Positions 51,218-60,048 of a DNA stretch of 64,000 nt are shown piece by piece. Origin of the DNA: Streptomyces caeruleatus (lineage in GTDB: Bacteria; Actinomycetota; Actinomycetes; Streptomycetales; Streptomycetaceae); assembly GCF_001514235.1 (NCBI RefSeq), contig NZ_KQ948925.1, positions 745,469-809,468 of the forward strand. The letters run 5' to 3'. The notes beneath the pieces are model-generated. The model did no database searches and was not told the origin of the DNA. It saw nothing but the letters and a program-made list of their open reading frames with translations. The first letter of the stretch is position 1. Every line of letters starts with the position of its first letter. Both the position numbers and the translations under genes were made by a program.

Positions 51218-51610
51218 ATGGTGCACGTACTGAGCGGACGGACCCTCCTCCACCCCACCGACCCCGAGCGCGCCCGCGTCTTCTACGGCGAACAGCTCGG
51301 CCTGGCCGTCTACCGCGAGTTCGGCACGGGGCCGGAGCGCGGCACCGTCTACTTCCTGGGCGGTGGCTTCCTGGAGGTCTCCGGCCGTTCCGAGACCCCG
51401 CCGTCCCCGGCCGTCCAGCTGTGGATGCAGGTCGCGGACGTGGCGGCGGCCCACGACGAGCTGCGGGGCAAGGACGTCGAGATCGTGCGGCCGCCGGTGA
51501 AGGAGCCGTGGGGGCTGATCGAGATGTGGATCGCGGACCCGGACGGGACACGGATCGTGCTGGTGGAGGTGCCGGCGGATCATCCGCTGCGGTACCGGCC
51601 GGGGATCTGA
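51218..51610 (+). CDS. VOC-family (glyoxalase-like) protein
   Basis: Predicted 130-residue protein of the vicinal oxygen chelate superfamily. SGRTLLHPTDPERARVFYGEQLGL is the first unit and IEMWIADPDGTRIVLVEVP the last, with the metal-ligand Glu in LIEMWIAD. Substrate unknown. It is predicted leaderless and converges on a broken GNAT gene. Confidence 0.86.
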   Translation: MVHVLSGRTLLHPTDPERARVFYGEQLGLAVYREFGTGPERGTVYFLGGGFLEVSGRSETPPSPAVQLWMQVADVAAAHDELRGKDVEIVRPPVKEPWGLIEMWIADPDGTRIVLVEVPADHPLRYRPGI

Positions 51611-51611
51611 G

Positions 51612-52424
51612 TCACTCCGGGCGGTGCTCCCAGCGGCGGTCGGTGCGGGTCAGCTCGCGGAAGCCGGCCGACGTGAGGTGGTCGGTCATGGTGCCGTCGC
51701 CGGCCGCCTCGTAGGCGAGGACGCGGTCCACACCGCACAGCCGCAGCCAGTCGGCGGCCTGGCCGAGCAGCCGGTGTTCCAGGCCCGCGCCGTACGCCGA
51801 CGGGTCGATGTGCAGGTTGCCGAGGTCGGCGAGGCCCGCGCCGCGCGTGTGGCGTTCGGGGCGGGACAGTGACGTGTCGACCTCGATGAAGCCGAGGGCG
51901 CGTCCGTCGGCGTACGCCGTGAAGCGTGTGCCGCACTCCCCCAGCGTGCGGTCGACGGTGACGCCCGGTCGCGGCTGGTGGGGCGGCAGGTCGGCGACCC
52001 GCGCGATAAGGATCACCTCGGTGTCCCCGGTGTGCCGGAAGCCCGCGCGCTCGTAGAGGGCGCGGATGTGCGGCCAGTTGCGGTGGCAGGCCGTAGACGG
52101 CCGGGGCGGGGAGTTCGCCGCTCGCGTACCGGGCACGTACGTTCCAGCGGGCGAGCCGGGCCAGGCACGCGTTCATCAGCAGGTCGGCGGCCTCGTCGGA
52201 GTCCGGCCAGAAGGAGGCCTGCGGACGGCCGACGAACCAGTCGATCTCGCCGCGCCCACCCAGGGGTCGGTGATGAACTCGTCCGGCTGCCGCTCCAGAG
52301 CGCTGAGCACCGTGTTCACGGAGACGGAGACGCCGGGGACGACGGCGGCGACATGGGCGTTGATCAGTTCGGTGAGCTGGTCGCGGTCGGCGCGGCGGAA
52401 GGGGCGCACCTGAAGCGCGGGCAT
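51612..52424 (-). pseudogene. Frameshifted GNAT-family acetyltransferase
   Basis: Three pieces of one protein lie in different frames of the minus strand. MPALQVRPFRRADRDQLTEL starts at 52424 and runs to DPWVG; near 52255 the coding frame shifts to RGEIDWFVGRPQASFWPDSD, which implies loss of a short stretch; near 52080 it shifts again to WPHIRALYERAGFRHTGDTE, running to the TGA at 51612. The last piece includes the GNAT core (ADLGNLHIDPSAYGAGLEHR). The family is a two-domain GNAT protein common in Streptomyces. Sequencing error could explain one shift, less likely both plus a deletion. Confidence 0.75.
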
Positions 52425-52596
52425 GCGGGACCTCCGGTCGGAGAACGGTGTCGGGAGGCCGCCATGCGATGCGGTACGGGGTCGAGGGTACGTCGGTGGC
52501 GGCGGCCGGCTCCAGTGGGTTTCGTCGGCCGGATGGCCGGGGCCCCGCGCCGGGCTTAGCGTGCTGGAGGGGGTTTTTCCCGGCGGGAGGAACGCC

Positions 52597-53361
52597 ATGA
52601 AGCTCGACAAGCCGGTGACCGGCGGGCCCTGCTGGACGGAGCTGGGCACCAGCGATCTGGCCGCGGCGAAGCGGTTCTACGAGGGGCTGTTCGGCTGGCG
52701 TGCCGAGACCGATCCACGGGGCGAGGCAGGCGGCTACTCGATCGCGCACCTCGGGGACGCGGCGGTGGCCGCGCTCACGCCGCTGTACCAGGAGGGGCAG
52801 CCGGTGGCGTGGAACGTGTCGTTCGCGGTGCCGGACGCGGACGCCGCCGCCGCGCAGGTCACCGAGGCCGGCGGGACGGTGCTGGTCGGTCCGATGGACG
52901 TGTTCGACGTGGGTCGTTTCGCGGTGGCCGTGGATCCGGCGGGGGCCGTGTTCCAGCTGTGGCAGGCGCGGTCGTTCCCAGGTGCGGGGCTGCTGAGCGC
53001 GCCCGGCGCGCTGGGCTGGGTGGAGTTGCTGACCCGGGCGCCCGAGCGGGCCGTGGAGTTCTACACGACGGTGTTCGGCTGGAGCGTCAACGCCTCGGAG
53101 CACTACACGCAGTGGGGCCTCGACGGCGCCGACTTCGGCGGCATGGTGACGATGGACGACAAGTTCCCGCACGAGGTGCCGGCGCACTGGCTGCCGTACT
53201 TCGCCGTCGAGGACGTGGACACCACGGCGGCGGACGCGACGGAGGCGGGCGGCACCGTCCTCATGGAGCCCACCTCCGTCCCCGACGGGCCGCGCATCGC
53301 CGTGCTGCGGGACCCGCAGGGTGCGGTGTTCGGGGTGTACCGCGCCGCCGACGAGAAGTGA
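52597..53361 (+). CDS. Two-domain VOC (glyoxalase-like) protein
   Basis: Predicted 254-residue protein with two tandem vicinal oxygen chelate domains: PCWTELGTSDLAAAKRFYEGLFGW in the first and LGWVELLTRAPERAVEFYTTVFGW in the second. Each ends in a DPxGA(V)F strand (VDPAGAVFQLW and RDPQGAVFGVY). This is the CFP30-like arrangement of Streptomyces proteins. GGGAGG lies 6 nt before the ATG. Confidence 0.9.
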   Translation: MKLDKPVTGGPCWTELGTSDLAAAKRFYEGLFGWRAETDPRGEAGGYSIAHLGDAAVAALTPLYQEGQPVAWNVSFAVPDADAAAAQVTEAGGTVLVGPMDVFDVGRFAVAVDPAGAVFQLWQARSFPGAGLLSAPGALGWVELLTRAPERAVEFYTTVFGWSVNASEHYTQWGLDGADFGGMVTMDDKFPHEVPAHWLPYFAVEDVDTTAADATEAGGTVLMEPTSVPDGPRIAVLRDPQGAVFGVYRAADEK

Positions 53362-53388
53362 CGGGCGGCGCGAGCCGGGCGGGTCGGG

Positions 53389-53925
53389 TCAGCCGCGCGG
53401 CGCGCCCAGCCGTCCCTCCAGCTCGCCGAGCAACTCACCCAGCAGAGTGGCGAGTTCATCCTTCCCCTGCGGAGCGAGGCCGGACAGTACGGTCGTCTCG
53501 TACGCGAGTTGCTCGGGCAGGATGCCGTCGACCAGGTCCCGGCCGGCGTCGGTGAGGCGGACGTGGGCGACGCGGCGGTCGCGGGTGTCGCCGCGGCGTT
53601 CCACCAGGCCGCGCTCGGTGAGCTGCTTCAGGCGTTTGGTGACGGCGGCGCCCGAGGAGAAGGTCTCGCGGGTGAGTTCACTGGGGGTCAGCTCGTGGCC
53701 GGTGCGGCGCAGCGCGCCGAGCAGGTCGAACTCGGGGCGGCTGAGGCCCGCACGGCGCAGTGGAGCGTCCTCGGCCTGCTGGAGCAGGGCGGCACAGCGG
53801 TTGATCCGGCCGATGATCTCCATCGGGGCGGTGTCGAGGTCGGGGTGGACGCTCTGCCACTGCCGGACCACGGCGGCCACCGTGTCCTGTCTCGTCCCGG
53901 TCGGCCCGCCGTTCGTCGCCGTCAT
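53389..53925 (-). CDS. MarR-family transcriptional regulator
   Basis: Predicted 178-residue winged-helix repressor. LRRAGLSRPEFDLLGALRR precedes the recognition helix region LTPSELTRETFSSGAAVTKRLKQL, and the wing is RRGDTRDRRVAHVRLTD. It overlaps the end of the FUSC gene by 4 nt (ATGA), so it is cotranscribed with the membrane protein it probably controls. A MarR-type palindrome lies upstream of the FUSC start. Confidence 0.92.
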   Translation of the reverse strand: MTATNGGPTGTRQDTVAAVVRQWQSVHPDLDTAPMEIIGRINRCAALLQQAEDAPLRRAGLSRPEFDLLGALRRTGHELTPSELTRETFSSGAAVTKRLKQLTERGLVERRGDTRDRRVAHVRLTDAGRDLVDGILPEQLAYETTVLSGLAPQGKDELATLLGELLGELEGRLGAPRG

Positions 53926-55397
53926 GGCCGTACGCCCTCCGTCGTCTCGCCTGTGCGTCGGTCCGGGCGTGGTCCCTGACTGCGCCCCGTGGCCGCGAGC
54001 GTACGGGGTCCGGTCCGCTCGGTGCGCACGACCCGCTGCCGCCGCCGGTCGGGTACGGCCACGGCGGCGACGAGGCCGACCAGCGCGCCGACGACGGTGT
54101 CGACGACCCGCTCGGTGATCAGCCGCCCGGGTTCCTGGAACCCGGCGAACTCGGTGATGAGCAGCGCCATGGGGGTCACACAGACGCTGCCGAGCCAGTA
54201 GTTGCGGGCGATCAGTGCCTCGGCGCCGAAGTTGAGGGCCAGACAGCACAGGACGAGGGCGACGTCGCCGGTGTGGGCGAGCGGCACCAGCGCCGCGAAC
54301 AGGAGGACGCCGAGCAGGTTGCCGACGACGCGCTGGACGCCGCGGCCCCAGGTGAGGGTGAGGTTGGCCTGGTACAGGGAGGCCGCGGTGACCAGGGCCC
54401 AGTAGGGGCGGCCGATCCCCAGGGCGAGGGAGGCGTATCCGGCGAGGGCGCAGCCGAGGGCGGTGCGGACGGCGAGCGGGGCCAGGGGGCGCAGGCGGTG
54501 CCACAACGGGGCGTGGGGCGAGGCGGGTTCTGTGCCGGTGCCCGTGAGGCCGGTGAGGTCGTCGACCTCCGGCACGGGGCGGTTCCCGCGCACCTGGCGG
54601 GCCCAGGCGCGCAGCAGGGCCGGGTCGGCGTCGGCGGGGGATGCCAGGGCGACCTCGGCGCGGACGACGAGGCGTTCGAGGGCGGCGCGGGTCTCGGTGG
54701 GGCGGCGGGTGGAGAGCAGGGCGTGCCGGGCGGCCTGTACGGCGGCGGTGGCGTGGGCACGGGCGGTGTCGCCGGGGCCGCCCTCGGCCTTGTCGCCCGC
54801 ACCGGCAGTCTCGACGTACGCGGCGGTCGCGTTCAGGGCGCCGGAAGCGGCCCGGCGCTCCGGGCCGTGCGGGCGCGGCAGGCCGGGGGCCATGCCGACG
54901 AGCCAGGCCCAGGCGGCGGCCGCGGCGGCCAGGGCGAGGTGGCCGGGGATCCGGTCCGGGGTCTGCGGGGCGAACAGGGCGGCGGAGCTGATGAAGGTGA
55001 GGACCACGTTGCCGGGCGGGCCGACGCGGGTCGCGTCGCACAGCGCCTTCTGGGCGGCGGCCAGCACGGCGCCCACGGTGACCAGGACGACGGCGCTGCC
55101 GGTGAGCGAGGCCGTGACCAGTGCCGTGGCGAGGCCGCCGAGCATGCCGAGCGCCACCCACGCCAGGACGCGGGCGCGGGCCGCGTAGGGACGGCTGTGG
55201 GCGTAGAGCGCACACAGGGATCCGGCCATCGTGTACATGGCCAGATCCAGCCGGCCGAGGACCAGCAGGGCGAGGTTGGGCGGGGCGACGGCGGCGACCA
55301 CGCTCAGGGCGGGCTTGAACCAGATGTCCGAGGGCCGACCGAGGCGCAGCACCCCGGCCAGGGGAAGGCGGTCGCTCATACCCGTCACCAGTTTCAT
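53922..55397 (-). CDS. FUSC-family membrane protein (aromatic acid exporter-like)
   Basis: Predicted 491-residue protein. Two sets of helices flank a central soluble region of about 130 residues (ATAAVQAARHALLSTRRPTETRAAL and onward). The second set holds the FUSC core, ALGIGRPYWALVTAASLYQANL and GRGVQRVVGNLLGVLLFAAL. Relatives export aromatic carboxylic acids or fusaric acid. First gene of an operon with MarR. ATG at 55397 is chosen with weak AAGG; a start at 55379 is also possible. Confidence 0.85.
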   Translation of the reverse strand: MKLVTGMSDRLPLAGVLRLGRPSDIWFKPALSVVAAVAPPNLALLVLGRLDLAMYTMAGSLCALYAHSRPYAARARVLAWVALGMLGGLATALVTASLTGSAVVLVTVGAVLAAAQKALCDATRVGPPGNVVLTFISSAALFAPQTPDRIPGHLALAAAAAAWAWLVGMAPGLPRPHGPERRAASGALNATAAYVETAGAGDKAEGGPGDTARAHATAAVQAARHALLSTRRPTETRAALERLVVRAEVALASPADADPALLRAWARQVRGNRPVPEVDDLTGLTGTGTEPASPHAPLWHRLRPLAPLAVRTALGCALAGYASLALGIGRPYWALVTAASLYQANLTLTWGRGVQRVVGNLLGVLLFAALVPLAHTGDVALVLCCLALNFGAEALIARNYWLGSVCVTPMALLITEFAGFQEPGRLITERVVDTVVGALVGLVAAVAVPDRRRQRVVRTERTGPRTLAATGRSQGPRPDRRTGETTEGVRP

Positions 55398-55411
55398 ACC
55401 CAATACCTTAG

Positions 55412-55426
55412 CAAGTGTTTTACTTG
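55412..55426. promoter_or_regulatory. MarR-type operator upstream of FUSC
   Basis: CAAGT-GTTTT-ACTTG (15 nt, 5-nt spacer) lies 15-29 nt upstream of the FUSC start, overlapping a TTTACA -35 box on the minus strand. It fits repression by the co-encoded MarR protein. Confidence 0.6.
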
Positions 55427-55551
55427 TAAAGCATGCGGGGTGACCTGCCGTGCTCCGGCGAATGCTCCCCGTGTACACCCTTGCGCTCGCGTGCGCGCCC
55501 GATCGCCTGGGCATCGACGGACTGTCCGGGACCGTCGAGCGGGAGGTGCGC

Positions 55552-56097
55552 GTGCACGGACCGGCTTCGCACGGCTGGCTGCTGGTCGCACTGTGTGCGG
55601 CGACCGGCGCCTACTGTCTGCTGCGGATGCGCAGCCAGGTCGAGGAGCAGCGCCGGGCCGCGGGCGGCGAGGCGCTGATGGGCTTCGGGATGGCCGCGAT
55701 GGCCGTGCCCGCCGCGGTGTTCACGCCGCCGGCGTGGGCCTGGCCCGTCTACGCGGCGGTGTTCGGTGCGGCCGCCCTGCACGCCCTGTGGTCGGCGCGC
55801 GAGGGCGCGCACCATCTGCATCACCTGGTGGGGGCCTCGGCCATGGTCTACATGGCGGTCGCGATGGCCGCCGCGCCCGGTGGTCACGGCGGGCACGGCG
55901 ATCCGGGCGTCCCGCTCGTGACGGGCGCCCTGCTCCTGTACTTCACGGGCTATGTGCTGCTGTCCGGCGTCCGGCTGGTGCCCGCGGCGGGCGGGGGCGG
56001 GGGCGGGGGCGACGGCTGGGGCGACCGTCCGGAGCTGGCGCGGGCCTGCCGGCTGTCGATGGGGATCGCGATGGTGGCGATGTTGCTGGCCCTCTGA
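55552..56097 (+). CDS. DUF5134 membrane protein
   Basis: Predicted 181-residue membrane protein with about five helices, starting MHGPASHGWLLVALCAATGA. It is recognised as DUF5134, an actinomycete family of unknown function. A His-rich loop (EGAHHLHHLVGAS and GGHGGHGD) may bind metal. GTG at 55552 has GGGAGG 7 nt upstream; an upstream GTG at 55450 would add 34 residues with no domain and lacks a good ribosome site. Confidence 0.82.
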   Translation: MHGPASHGWLLVALCAATGAYCLLRMRSQVEEQRRAAGGEALMGFGMAAMAVPAAVFTPPAWAWPVYAAVFGAAALHALWSAREGAHHLHHLVGASAMVYMAVAMAAAPGGHGGHGDPGVPLVTGALLLYFTGYVLLSGVRLVPAAGGGGGGGDGWGDRPELARACRLSMGIAMVAMLLAL

Positions 56098-56166
56098 AAA
56101 ACTGGCAGACGTCGCAAACCACCCCCGCATTGGCCTCTCGCCCCGTCTGTCGGCGAGGATCGCAGT

Positions 56167-56838
56167 ATGCACACCCAGTCCGTCGAATCCCCGCCCCGCC
56201 CGCCGGCCGAGCGCAGGACCGCCCGCTGGGCCGGCGCCCTGGCCGTGGGCTCCGTTCTGCTGCTCGCCCTGGTCGCGGTCCGGTGGTACCCGCTGATGAC
56301 CCTCGACGGTGACGTCGCGGAGACCACGCACCGCTGGGCGGTCCAGGAAGACGGCGTCACGCACGCGTTCCGCATCCTGACGGACTGGGTCTGGGACCCG
56401 TGGACCATGCGCATCCTGACCTTCGCGGTCGCGATCTGGCTGGTGTGGCGCAGAGCGGCGCGCTGGACGGCCGGATGGCTGGTGGCCACCTGTCTGCTCG
56501 CCACACTGGTCCAGCAGACCCTGAAGGCCGTGGTCGACCGCCCGCGTCCGGTCTGGCCCGACCCCGTCGACTCCGCCCACTACTCCGCCTTCCCCTCCGG
56601 CCACGCCATGACGGCCACCGTGGTCTGCGGCCTTCTGCTGTGGCTCCTGCACCACTACGGCGCCGGACGTGTCCTGTGGCGTACGGCCGTCGCCGTGGCC
56701 GCGGTCTCGGTGGCCGGTGTCGGGCTGACCCGGGTGTGGCTGGGCGTCCACTGGGCCACGGACGTGGTCGGCGGCTGGCTGCTGGGCGCCCTGGTCGTGG
56801 TGCTGGCGGTCGAAGTGCACGCGCGGCAACGGGGCTGA
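56167..56838 (+). CDS. PAP2-family phosphatase
   Basis: Predicted 223-residue membrane phosphatase. The three PAP2 motifs are all present: KAVVDRPRP (KxxxxxxRP type), FPSGHAM (PSGH), and TRVWLGVHWATDVVGGW (SRxxxxxHxxxD type). Likely targets are lipid phosphates such as undecaprenyl pyrophosphate or phosphatidate. Five to six helices. It stands 69 nt after DUF5134 on the same strand. Confidence 0.92.
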   Translation: MHTQSVESPPRPPAERRTARWAGALAVGSVLLLALVAVRWYPLMTLDGDVAETTHRWAVQEDGVTHAFRILTDWVWDPWTMRILTFAVAIWLVWRRAARWTAGWLVATCLLATLVQQTLKAVVDRPRPVWPDPVDSAHYSAFPSGHAMTATVVCGLLLWLLHHYGAGRVLWRTAVAVAAVSVAGVGLTRVWLGVHWATDVVGGWLLGALVVVLAVEVHARQRG

Positions 56839-56899
56839 GCGCGCGGCCGGTTCGGTGCGCGGGCCGCGCGATCTTCCCGCACGGCGGCAGGAGGCCCCG

Positions 56900-56905
56900 T
56901 AGGAT
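56900..56905 (+). promoter_or_regulatory. -10 box of a leaderless HAD gene
   Basis: TAGGAT, then 7 nt, then the ATG at 56913: the spacing expected for a leaderless transcript. Confidence 0.5.
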
Positions 56906-56912
56906 CCGGGCC

Positions 56913-57656
56913 ATGACCGCCGTCCTGTTCGACTTCTCCGGAACCCTCTTCCGTGTCGAGTCCACCGAGTCCTGGTTGCGCGGAACGCTCGCCGAGGCCC
57001 AAGTGGAGTTCGACGAGACCGAGTTGGCCGAGGCGGCGCAGGCACTGGAGGCCATGGGGGCGTTGCCGGGCGGGGTCGATCCGTCCTGGCTGCCCGAGGA
57101 CGTCGCGAGCGTCTGGGGAGTGCGGGACAAGACCGCCGAGCTGCACCGGGCCGCCTACACCGGGCTCTCCCGGCACGTACGGCTCCCCGACGACCGGTTG
57201 CACGACATGCTGTACGACCGCCACATGGCGCCGGCCGCGTGGATGCCGTACCCCGACACCTCCGAGGTGCTGCGGACGCTGCGCGAGCACGGCATCGGGG
57301 TGGGGGTGGTCAGCAACATCGGCTGGGATCTGCGCCCGGTGTTCCGGGAGCACGGCCTCGACCCGTACGTGGACACCTATGTGCTGTCGTACGAGCACGG
57401 CATCCAGAAGCCCGACCCTCGGCTGTTCGCGGTCGCCTGCGCGGCGCTCGACGCCGATCCGCGCGATGTGGTCATGGTGGGCGACAACCGGCGGGCCGAC
57501 GGCGGTGCGGCGGCCCTGGGCTGCGCGGTGCACTTCGTGGACCATCTGCCGGCCGAGGAGCGGCCCGACGCGCTGCGGCCGGTGCTGGATCTGGTGGGCG
57601 CCGCGTCCCGGGCGAACGGTGCCGGTCCGCGGCAGGAGACGCCGGAGAGGAAGTAG
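56913..57656 (+). CDS. HAD-family hydrolase
   Basis: Predicted 247-residue haloacid dehalogenase-like phosphatase. Motif I is AVLFDFSGTLFR (nucleophile Asp in DFSGT; the usual second Asp is Ser here), motif II GVVSNIG, motif III the lysine in GIQKPDPRLF, and motif IV VVMVGDNRRADG. A helical cap (about 15-100) follows motif I. The DxSGT variant still has the nucleophile but lacks the second acid. Substrate unknown. The gene is predicted leaderless. Confidence 0.9.
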   Translation: MTAVLFDFSGTLFRVESTESWLRGTLAEAQVEFDETELAEAAQALEAMGALPGGVDPSWLPEDVASVWGVRDKTAELHRAAYTGLSRHVRLPDDRLHDMLYDRHMAPAAWMPYPDTSEVLRTLREHGIGVGVVSNIGWDLRPVFREHGLDPYVDTYVLSYEHGIQKPDPRLFAVACAALDADPRDVVMVGDNRRADGGAAALGCAVHFVDHLPAEERPDALRPVLDLVGAASRANGAGPRQETPERK

Positions 57657-57768
57657 CCTCCGGCGACCATGCGAGGGGGTCGGGCCCGCCCTGGACGATC
57701 CCCCGCGTCGCCCAGGGCAGACGGCGACCCCGGCCGGGCCGAATCGAGGCCGGGCCGGAAGCGCTGAG

Positions 57769-57793
57769 TATAGTTGGCTGGCAGCCAGTCAAC
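57769..57793 (+). promoter_or_regulatory. Autoregulatory promoter/operator of the TetR gene
   Basis: TATAGT -10 box (57769-57774) is overlapped by a near-perfect 21-bp inverted repeat (57773-57793), left half GTTGGCTGG and right half CCAGTCAAC with one mismatch. The site lies 14-35 nt upstream of the TetR ATG, ideal for autorepression. Confidence 0.65.
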
Positions 57794-57807
57794 GCAGGAG
57801 TTACAGG

Positions 57808-58494
57808 ATGTGCCCGCGCAGCGCCTCGGTCAATGAAGAGTTGCGGCGGCGTTCCCGGGAGCGGCTGCTGCAGGCGGCGGTGGAGCTGGTCGGCGAGCGG
57901 GGCTACGAGGCGACCACGCTGGGCGACATCGCGGACCGGGCGGGCTCGGCGCGCGGACTGGTGTCGTACTACTTCCCGGGCAAACGCCGGCTCGTGCAGT
58001 CCGCCGTGCACCGGCTGATGCACCGCACCCTTCAGGAGGCGCTGGAGCGCGAGCCCCGCACCGAGGACGGCCGGGAGCGGATGGCGAGGGCCATCGACGC
58101 GATCCTCGGGCTCGCCCGGGACCGGCCGGTGCTGATGCGCCAGCACATGGCGGGGATCCTCCAGGCCGAGGGCTTCGTGCAGTGCCCGGAGCAGCGGCGG
58201 CTGGCCGAGCTGTTGCGGGAGGTCTGCGCGGGGGCCGGCTCGCACGACGTCGACGCCGACTACCCGATGCTGCGCTCACTCCTCATGGGCGCCGTCTACG
58301 CGGCGCTGGTGCCCGGGGCGCCGATGCCCGTGCCGGTGCTGCGGGCCGAGTTGTTCGACCGCTACCGGCTCGACTGGGAGATGGGAGTCCCGCCGGACTC
58401 GGTGGCCGTGCCCGGCGGGACGTGCGACGAGGATCTGTCGCGGTTCTTCGCTACCGGGTCCTCACCCGGCTGCCCGGACGATCAGTCGAAGTAG
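57808..58494 (+). CDS. TetR-family transcriptional regulator
   Basis: Predicted 228-residue repressor. The helix-turn-helix is ATTLGDIADRAGSARGLVSYYFPGKRRLV (residues about 37-65, in part GDIADRAGSARGLVSYYFPG). The ligand domain follows. AGGAG lies upstream of the ATG. It sits directly downstream of the palindrome just described. No clear target gene besides itself; the 3' end overlaps the converging LVIVD gene by 13 nt. Confidence 0.9.
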   Translation: MCPRSASVNEELRRRSRERLLQAAVELVGERGYEATTLGDIADRAGSARGLVSYYFPGKRRLVQSAVHRLMHRTLQEALEREPRTEDGRERMARAIDAILGLARDRPVLMRQHMAGILQAEGFVQCPEQRRLAELLREVCAGAGSHDVDADYPMLRSLLMGAVYAALVPGAPMPVPVLRAELFDRYRLDWEMGVPPDSVAVPGGTCDEDLSRFFATGSSPGCPDDQSK

Positions 58495-59984
58495 TCCGGC
58501 TGTGTCTGGACATTGAGTTCGCGCAGGTGGACCCAGCGGGCCGGGTTGGTGCGCCGGTCGTCGATCTTCAGGACGTCGAAGCCCCGGGCCATCTCGTTCG
58601 CGTAGATGTAGCCGTTGTAGTAGTACGCCGACCACGCGCCGCCGGAGCTGATCGTGTCCGTGGTCAGCGGGCCGCGGTCGAAGTAGGCGATCTCCTTCGG
58701 GTGGGCCGAGTCGGTGAAGTCCCAGACGGAGACGCCGCCCTGGTACCAGGCCTGGACCATGAGGTCCTTGCCCTTGACCGGGATCAGCGAACCGTTGTGG
58801 GCGACACAGTTCTCGGTGTCCGCCTGGTGGCGGGGGATCTTGAAGTAGCTGCGGAAGACCAGCTTGCGCTTGTCGCCCTTGCCGACGATGTCGTAGATGC
58901 CGTCGGCACCGCGGTCCGGGCCGATCTCCGCGTTGCAGGTGGCCGCGCCACCGCCGCCCAGCTCGTCGGTGAAGACGACCTTGTTGGCCTTCTGGTTGAA
59001 GGTCGCCGAGTGCCAGAACGCGAAGTTCACGTTGTCCTGGACCCGGTCGATGACCTTCGGGTGCTCCGGGTCCTTGATGGAGAACAGGATGCCGTCACCC
59101 ATGCAGGCACCGGCGGCCAGGCCCTTGTCCGCGAGGACCGTGATGTCGTGGCAGCCGGTGGTCTTGGAGACGCCCGGGTTGGTGGGCGAGCCGGGGTTGC
59201 CTCCGCCGTCCGGGCCCTCACCGGGGAACAGCACCGGGAAGCCCACGACCGCCGCCTTCTCGGGGGCCTTGCGCGGCACCTTGATGACGGAGATGCCGTC
59301 GTGCGGGGGCTGGCAGTCGGGGTAGGTGGCGTTCGGCGAGTACGAGGAGACGTAGACGTAGACGTTCTTGCGCTCGGGCACCAGCGTGTGGGTGTGCGAG
59401 CCGCAGGCGGTCTCGACGGCGGCGACGTAGCGGGGGTTGCGCTTGTCGCTGATGTCGAAGACCTTCATGCCCTCCCACGAGGACTTCTCGGTCGCGGGCT
59501 GGGTGGTGCTGTTGCAACTGCTGTCGCTGCGCGAGGAGTCGGTCGACAGGAACAGCAGGTCGCCGGAGACGGAGATGTCGTTCTGCGAGCCCGGGCACAG
59601 GACCTGGGCGACGGTCTTCGGCGCCGTCGGCTTGCTGATGTCGAAGATGCGGAAGCCGTCGTAGTTGCCCGCGAAGGCGTATCTGCCCTGGAAGGCGAGG
59701 TCCGAGTTGATGCCCGGGAGGGCGTCCTTGGGGATGTTGGCCAGGTGCTGGATGTTGTCGGAGTGGACGATCTCGTCCTTGCCCGGTATCTCGCCGTCCT
59801 TGAGGGCCTTTCGCACCTCGGCCCGGGTGCTGTCGGAGACCTCCTTCTCCGCGACGGGGCCGTCCCCGGGGTCGGGGATCGCGGCGGCCGGCTGCGCGGT
59901 GAGCAGCGCGGCGAGGAGCCCGGCGGTGGCAGCACCAACTCCGAGGCGTCTGCGCCGCGTTCGAGGATTGCTGAACAGGATCAC
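58482..59984 (-). CDS. Secreted LVIVD-repeat beta-propeller protein
   Basis: Predicted 500-residue exported protein. A basic signal peptide (RTRRRRLGVGAATAGLLAALL) is followed by a beta-propeller made of LVIVD-like blades, for example FRIFDISKPTAPKTVAQV, MKVFDISDKRNPRYVAAV and VSVWDFTDSAHPKEIAYF. Several Cys pairs fit an extracellular protein. Function unknown; such proteins occur widely in Streptomyces and are presumed surface or matrix proteins. GTG at 59984 has GGGAGG 6 nt upstream. Confidence 0.88.
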   Translation of the reverse strand: MILFSNPRTRRRRLGVGAATAGLLAALLTAQPAAAIPDPGDGPVAEKEVSDSTRAEVRKALKDGEIPGKDEIVHSDNIQHLANIPKDALPGINSDLAFQGRYAFAGNYDGFRIFDISKPTAPKTVAQVLCPGSQNDISVSGDLLFLSTDSSRSDSSCNSTTQPATEKSSWEGMKVFDISDKRNPRYVAAVETACGSHTHTLVPERKNVYVYVSSYSPNATYPDCQPPHDGISVIKVPRKAPEKAAVVGFPVLFPGEGPDGGGNPGSPTNPGVSKTTGCHDITVLADKGLAAGACMGDGILFSIKDPEHPKVIDRVQDNVNFAFWHSATFNQKANKVVFTDELGGGGAATCNAEIGPDRGADGIYDIVGKGDKRKLVFRSYFKIPRHQADTENCVAHNGSLIPVKGKDLMVQAWYQGGVSVWDFTDSAHPKEIAYFDRGPLTTDTISSGGAWSAYYYNGYIYANEMARGFDVLKIDDRRTNPARWVHLRELNVQTQPDYFD

Positions 59985-60035
59985 TGTTTTCCTCCCTTGT
60001 GCCGTTCGCACTGGAACGGTTCACGCACGCCCGAG

Positions 60036-60041
60036 TATGGT
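60036..60041 (+). promoter_or_regulatory. -10 box of the leaderless DUF305 gene
   Basis: TATGGT lies 7 nt before the ATG at 60049, giving a leaderless transcript. The GGAAC at 60013-60017 sits where a -35 box would lie and resembles an ECF sigma (SigE-like) -35 element. Confidence 0.45.
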
Positions 60042-60048
60042 CTTCACC

